Part shown: positions 60,749 to 64,000 of the stretch, piece by piece
How the letters are laid out: each line of letters begins with the position of its first letter
Position numbering within the stretch: the first letter of the stretch is position 1
NCBI GenBank assembly: GCA_005239175.1
Contig: SOPS01000004.1
Location: forward strand, 558,001 to 622,000
DNA from: a halophilic archaeon SHRA6
GTDB lineage: Archaea; Halobacteriota; Halobacteria; Halobacteriales; Haloferacaceae
Direction of reading: 5' to 3'
Length of the DNA: 64,000 nucleotides
Translations under genes and position numbers: made by a program
Notes under the pieces: generated by a model
Database searches by the model: none
What the model saw: the letters and a program-made list of their open reading frames with translations, nothing else
What the model was told of the DNA's origin: nothing

Positions 60749-61852
60749 TTACAATCCGCGATCGGTTCGGTTGAGCCGCATGGCACCACCGTCAGTCACG
60801 ACCACGAGGTCTTCTATTCGGACGCCAAAGTCATCGGGGAGATAGATCCCCGGTTCGACGCTGAATACCATCCCCGGTTCGAGTTTGCGTTCGTTGCCAG
60901 CGACAATGTCTGGTGCTTCGTGGACGTCAAGCCCGACCCCGTGGCCCGTTCGATGGATGAACCGATCGCCGTATCCGGCTGCCTCGATAACTTCGCGGCC
61001 CGCGCGGTCGATCGATGCGGCAGTAACGCCTGGTTCGATCGCGTCGATCGCAGCCGCCTGTGCCTCCCTGACGACGTCGTGTACCTCGCGTACACGATCA
61101 GTGGGGTCACCGTCAAAGATGATCGTTCGTGTCTGGTCTGACGGGTAGCCATCGACTCGCGTACCAAAATCGAGGACGACAGGCTCGCCCGCACGAATGG
61201 TTCGATCGCCTGAGGTGTGATGTGGGCGTGCGCCGTTCGGTCCAGATCCAACAATCGTCTCGAAGGCAGTTCCGGTTCCACCCGCCTCGACGAGTTCAGT
61301 CTCGATTCGCCGTGCCAACTCGATCTCTGTCATCCCGATTGCGTCGGATCCGAGCGATCGGATCGCGTTCATGGCCGTGTCCGCGGCCGCTCCGGCGCGT
61401 TCGAGCGCCGCGATTTCGGTGTCATCTTTTCGTATTCGAAGCGCAGTGAGGACCTCACTCGCAAGTCCATACGTCGCCGCCGGGCAGTGTGTCCGGATAT
61501 CTTGGGTAAAGCGCGCCCACATTGTGTCGTCGAGGAGAATCCGATCGGGATCGATTTCCTCGAGCACTGCACTGAGAGCATCTTGAGGCCCCGCTTCATC
61601 TGTCCAGGTCCGAACATCGTCAACCCACGGCGCAGCTGACTCGAAGTCTGCGGCAGAAAGTTCGGGGACGAGCGCGATCGGCGCGCTACCCGCAGGCACA
61701 AAGAACAGAAAGTGTCGTTCCGACGGCGCTTCGTAAAATCCGGTCAGGTACTGGAGATTACGTCCCGGAAACGTGATACATACCGTGTTCGAGTCGGGTT
61801 CAAGCTGAGCCTGAAGCGCTTGAACCCGCCGAGAAGCGTTAGATGACTCCAT
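60749..61852 (-). CDS. M24 family metallopeptidase (Xaa-Pro peptidase)
   Basis: A 367-residue aminopeptidase-P-like enzyme. The C-terminal pita-bread domain has the five metal ligands: Asp in VVLDFGTRVDGYPSDQTRT (two), His in HRTGHGVGLDVHEAP, Glu in VFSVEPGIY and Glu in VRIEDLVVV. The N-terminal creatinase-like domain (YLTGFYEAPSERHFLFF) is typical of prolidases. It probably releases N-terminal residues before proline or cleaves X-Pro dipeptides. Confidence 0.94.
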   Translation of the reverse strand: MESSNASRRVQALQAQLEPDSNTVCITFPGRNLQYLTGFYEAPSERHFLFFVPAGSAPIALVPELSAADFESAAPWVDDVRTWTDEAGPQDALSAVLEEIDPDRILLDDTMWARFTQDIRTHCPAATYGLASEVLTALRIRKDDTEIAALERAGAAADTAMNAIRSLGSDAIGMTEIELARRIETELVEAGGTGTAFETIVGSGPNGARPHHTSGDRTIRAGEPVVLDFGTRVDGYPSDQTRTIIFDGDPTDRVREVHDVVREAQAAAIDAIEPGVTAASIDRAGREVIEAAGYGDRFIHRTGHGVGLDVHEAPDIVAGNERKLEPGMVFSVEPGIYLPDDFGVRIEDLVVVTDGGAMRLNRTDRGL

Positions 61853-61985
61853 ACGACAAGACAGTGGGCCGATCGGCTAAATCGTTCCGTGTGCTGACAT
61901 CGCTGACTCGAGTGTCGATCGAAGTGAGGCCTTTCTGCTGATCAAGGAGCAATTACTTATGACACACAAATTGGTACACTATCTC

Positions 61986-62162
61986 ATGGCGGTCGAAGAA
62001 CACGCACGGTTCGAATGTGGGCAATGTGGGGCAACAGCACAGTCGACAGAAGTAGAGTACACACTCCTTGGCTTTCCAATCTGTCCCGAGTGTGAGACAC
62101 AAGCGGGCTACGAGACGATGCTTCGAGAGGATCGTGAGTTCGGCTTCGAGTTCACCATCTAA
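61986..62162 (+). CDS. Small zinc-ribbon protein
   Basis: A 58-residue protein with two Cys pairs, FECGQCGATAQS and FPICPECETQAG, forming a probable zinc ribbon, and an acidic C-terminus. ATG 61986 is preferred over 61959 because a TATA-like ATTACTTA lies about 32 bp upstream of it. Function unknown; such small zinc proteins are numerous in haloarchaea. Confidence 0.82.
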   Translation: MAVEEHARFECGQCGATAQSTEVEYTLLGFPICPECETQAGYETMLREDREFGFEFTI

Positions 62163-62262
62163 CAGCCATCGCGTCCACGGGCATCACAAGCCATGTGGCA
62201 AACGGTTTCGGGAGCGACCGTTTGTCCCGTAGGCTCATGAGCGGTGGCGACAATTGTCGCGT

Positions 62263-62487
62263 ATGGAGTGGAGCGTTCACACAGAGACCGATCGGCTCAC
62301 CGAGTGGCAACGCGAGGATGGATACGTCACAATTCGAAAGCGCGAGCGGCCCGACGGCCGTGTTAGTGTCCGCGTAGACAAACTTGAACAGGCCGACGGT
62401 GGACGCGCGTACGACCACGCGGTCGTCGATACCGACGCGGCCGCTGCAGAGATTGTGAGCGAGTGGCAACAGACATACCGCAAGTAG
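62263..62487 (+). CDS. Small haloarchaeal protein (DUF7543-like)
   Basis: A 74-residue beta-rich protein: EWSVHTETDRLTEWQREDGYVTIRKRERPDGRVSVRVDKLEQADGGRAYDHAVVDTDAAAAEIVSEWQQTYRK. Similar short proteins occur in many haloarchaea; the family name is tentative and function unknown. ATG 62263 is chosen over codons three residues upstream. Convergent with the antiporter. Confidence 0.8.
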   Translation: MEWSVHTETDRLTEWQREDGYVTIRKRERPDGRVSVRVDKLEQADGGRAYDHAVVDTDAAAAEIVSEWQQTYRK

Positions 62488-62526
62488 GTCTCTCACTACC
62501 GTGGCTTGCGGTCTCAATTTTGTCGT

Positions 62527-63747
62527 TCAGCCGCTCGGTGCGGATCCCTCAACCCGCGAGGCGACAAATGTCTCGAATGGTTCAGCGTACTGCATTAGTG
62601 TCGTACCCAGAATCGCCATGATCAACACGTAACCGACGGCAAATGCGTTTATTCGCAGCGCCAACTCGGTCGGGAACGTCCCTGCCTGCGCACCTGCGAG
62701 GGCGATCGTCGCGATGATGAGCGAGAACTCCCCGCGGGTCGTCATCCCGAGCCCAACGCGCGTCGATCGCCGGGCGTCGAGTCCGAACGCGCGGCCGCCG
62801 AAGTAGCCGCTCACAAGCTTCGTCGGCACGGTGACGACCACCGCAAGCGCGACGATCCCGACGACGCCGGTCAAGAGGAGCGGATCGGTGATGAGTCCGA
62901 TCCAAAAGAAAAACACCGCGGCGAACGTGTCCCGGATCGGTTCGAGTAGCTGCTCCATCTGGACGAGGTCGTCGTGTTCGATCGACGAAAACGCCATCCC
63001 GACGAAGAACGCGGCCACGGCTTCGCTGACGCCGAGCGCAAGCGCGGCCCCAGCAATGAGGACGGTGACTCCGAGCGCCCGGAGTACAATGAACTCGTGG
63101 GATCCCGTCGAAACAAGTCGCTGGAACCACGCCGTTCCGACGTAGACGAGCAGCAGTAATCCGAGAATAAACGCCATCGCAATGCCGACGTCCACAGCTG
63201 CGGCTTCGAGGCTCCCGCCGCCGAGAACGACCGCTGTTGTCACCGCGAGATAGATCGCGATGACAAGGTCTTCGAAGACAAGTGTTCCGAGCATCGGTTC
63301 GGCTTCGTCATTTGCAATCCATCCGAGATCGATGAGCGACTTGGTGATCACCGCCGACGAAGAGATGTACACGATCCCTGCAAAGAGAAACATGGGAAGA
63401 AACGATCCAAACAATATCCAGCCGAGGATCATCCCAGCGCCGAAGTTCACCCCGAAATCGATCACGCCCGACAGTCCAATCTCTCGTCGTCGCTCAATGA
63501 GTCGATCGAGGTTAAATTCCATGCCCAGAAAGAACAACAACAGGACGATGCCAAGTTCTGCGCCGAGTTCGATAAACTCCGACTCCGTCACATACGGCAG
63601 TCCCGCGCGGCCGACCACAAATTCACTGAGCGCCATCCCGACGATAATGTAAAACGGAATGACTGACTGGCCGACACGGCTCGCGATCGCGCCGACTGTC
63701 GCGATCGCTGCGAAAACGACACCAACCTCCAACAGTAGCTCAGCCAT
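62527..63747 (-). CDS. Cation:proton antiporter (CPA2/KefB type)
   Basis: A 406-residue membrane protein with 12-13 segments of the Na+/H+ exchanger fold. Typical stretches: LGIVLLLFFLGMEFNLDRL, SSSAVITKSLIDLGW, LVFEDLVIAIYLA and the late GLGMTTRGEFSLIIA. The Asp of VFEDL is the expected ion-binding residue. It moves K+ or Na+ in exchange for protons. The start ATG 63747 follows the stop of a TrkA-C gene by 17 bp, a usual pairing in haloarchaea. Confidence 0.93.
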   Translation of the reverse strand: MAELLLEVGVVFAAIATVGAIASRVGQSVIPFYIIVGMALSEFVVGRAGLPYVTESEFIELGAELGIVLLLFFLGMEFNLDRLIERRREIGLSGVIDFGVNFGAGMILGWILFGSFLPMFLFAGIVYISSSAVITKSLIDLGWIANDEAEPMLGTLVFEDLVIAIYLAVTTAVVLGGGSLEAAAVDVGIAMAFILGLLLLVYVGTAWFQRLVSTGSHEFIVLRALGVTVLIAGAALALGVSEAVAAFFVGMAFSSIEHDDLVQMEQLLEPIRDTFAAVFFFWIGLITDPLLLTGVVGIVALAVVVTVPTKLVSGYFGGRAFGLDARRSTRVGLGMTTRGEFSLIIATIALAGAQAGTFPTELALRINAFAVGYVLIMAILGTTLMQYAEPFETFVASRVEGSAPSG

Positions 63748-63764
63748 GTATACGCCCCCGGCGA

Positions 63765-64000
63765 TCACTCACCCGCTAGCATCGCTTCGAAGGCGTCACA
63801 GTTGTCGCGGGTTCCAACGACGATCAGCGTGTCACCCTCCCGAAAATCCGTGTTCGCCCTGGGGCTCGTTATGGTCTCCTCGCCACGCTGAATCGCGATG
63901 ACGGATGCGCCGGTTTTTCGGCCGACATCGGCGCTTTCGAGTGTCTCACCGATGAGATTGGCACCGGGCGGGACCTCGTACCACTCCAAGAGCAACCCAC
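63765..64000 (-). CDS. TrkA-C domain protein (5' end cut by window edge)
   Basis: About 78 visible codons of a longer gene. The RCK-C (TrkA-C) domain is seen: EVPPGANLIGETLESADVGRKTGASVIAIQRGEETITSPRANTDFREGDTLIVVGTRDNCDAFEAM. The reading frame stays open through position 64000, so the start lies outside. It probably regulates the adjacent antiporter in response to a nucleotide ligand. Confidence 0.9.
   Translation of the reverse strand, partial: GLLLEWYEVPPGANLIGETLESADVGRKTGASVIAIQRGEETITSPRANTDFREGDTLIVVGTRDNCDAFEAMLAGE

Overview
The window is a piece of haloarchaeal (class Halobacteria) chromosome. The evidence is archaeal information-processing genes (TFE, RNA polymerase subunit L, proteasome alpha, three RNase P proteins, the tRNA C56 methylase Trm56), strongly acidic proteins, Tat-type lipoprotein signals on secreted proteins, and many genes with a TATA-like box about 25-32 bp before the start codon, as expected for leaderless archaeal transcripts. 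No rRNA, tRNA or CRISPR array was seen. The genus was not determined. By eye the sequence is very rich in GATC, especially CGATCG.

Layout. 0-1.5 kb: a truncated phosphohexomutase and acylphosphatase. 1.5-9 kb: a complete branched-chain-amino-acid-type ABC importer operon (binding protein, LivH, LivM, LivG, LivF), a bat-type HTH regulator and a divergent aldehyde dehydrogenase; the same CCCGTCCATGG element lies before the importer and between regulator and dehydrogenase. 9-13 kb: a membrane histidine kinase whose reading frame is cut by an in-frame TAG, a DUF429/HxlR pair and divergent DoxX. 13-16.7 kb: a palindrome-bounded PATE-like element, a carotenoid oxygenase, a 111-bp MITE, a VOC/flavin-reductase pair and small proteins. 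16.7-20.7 kb: an ABC exporter whose first permease is fused to a PrsW-like intramembrane protease domain. 20.7-24.4 kb: MscS, YhbY-type RNA-binding protein, RNase P component 4, DUF2797, Hsp20 and a second identical MITE. 24.6-31.5 kb: a BsuPI-like protein, an SDR, Trm56, TFE with DUF2110, a lipoprotein, DR2241 and CbiX.

31.7-36 kb: a TAXI-type TRAP transporter with its DUF1850 partner. 36-45.7 kb: CysS, a type IV pilus ATPase and platform pair, a UDG-like protein, a possible structured RNA, an MBL hydrolase, a 41-residue protein and RpoL. 45.7-50 kb: HisF, an IS1341-type tnpB element and a GH13 alpha-glucosidase. 50-58 kb: a 50-residue membrane protein, an orphan ABC ATPase, PurL, a Tat lipoprotein, an AT-rich islet, SRPBCC, DUF5789, MFS and Trm112-like proteins. 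58-62 kb: the conserved rnp3 - methyltransferase - rnp2 - psmA cluster and an M24 peptidase. 62-64 kb: a cation/proton antiporter and its truncated TrkA-C partner.

Most of the window is housekeeping or transport. The least expected signals are the shared operator of the importer/dehydrogenase locus, the protease-fused exporter permease, the amber-interrupted kinase, three unrelated tandem repeat arrays that all carry GATCG, two identical MITEs, and three short genes with well-placed promoters.
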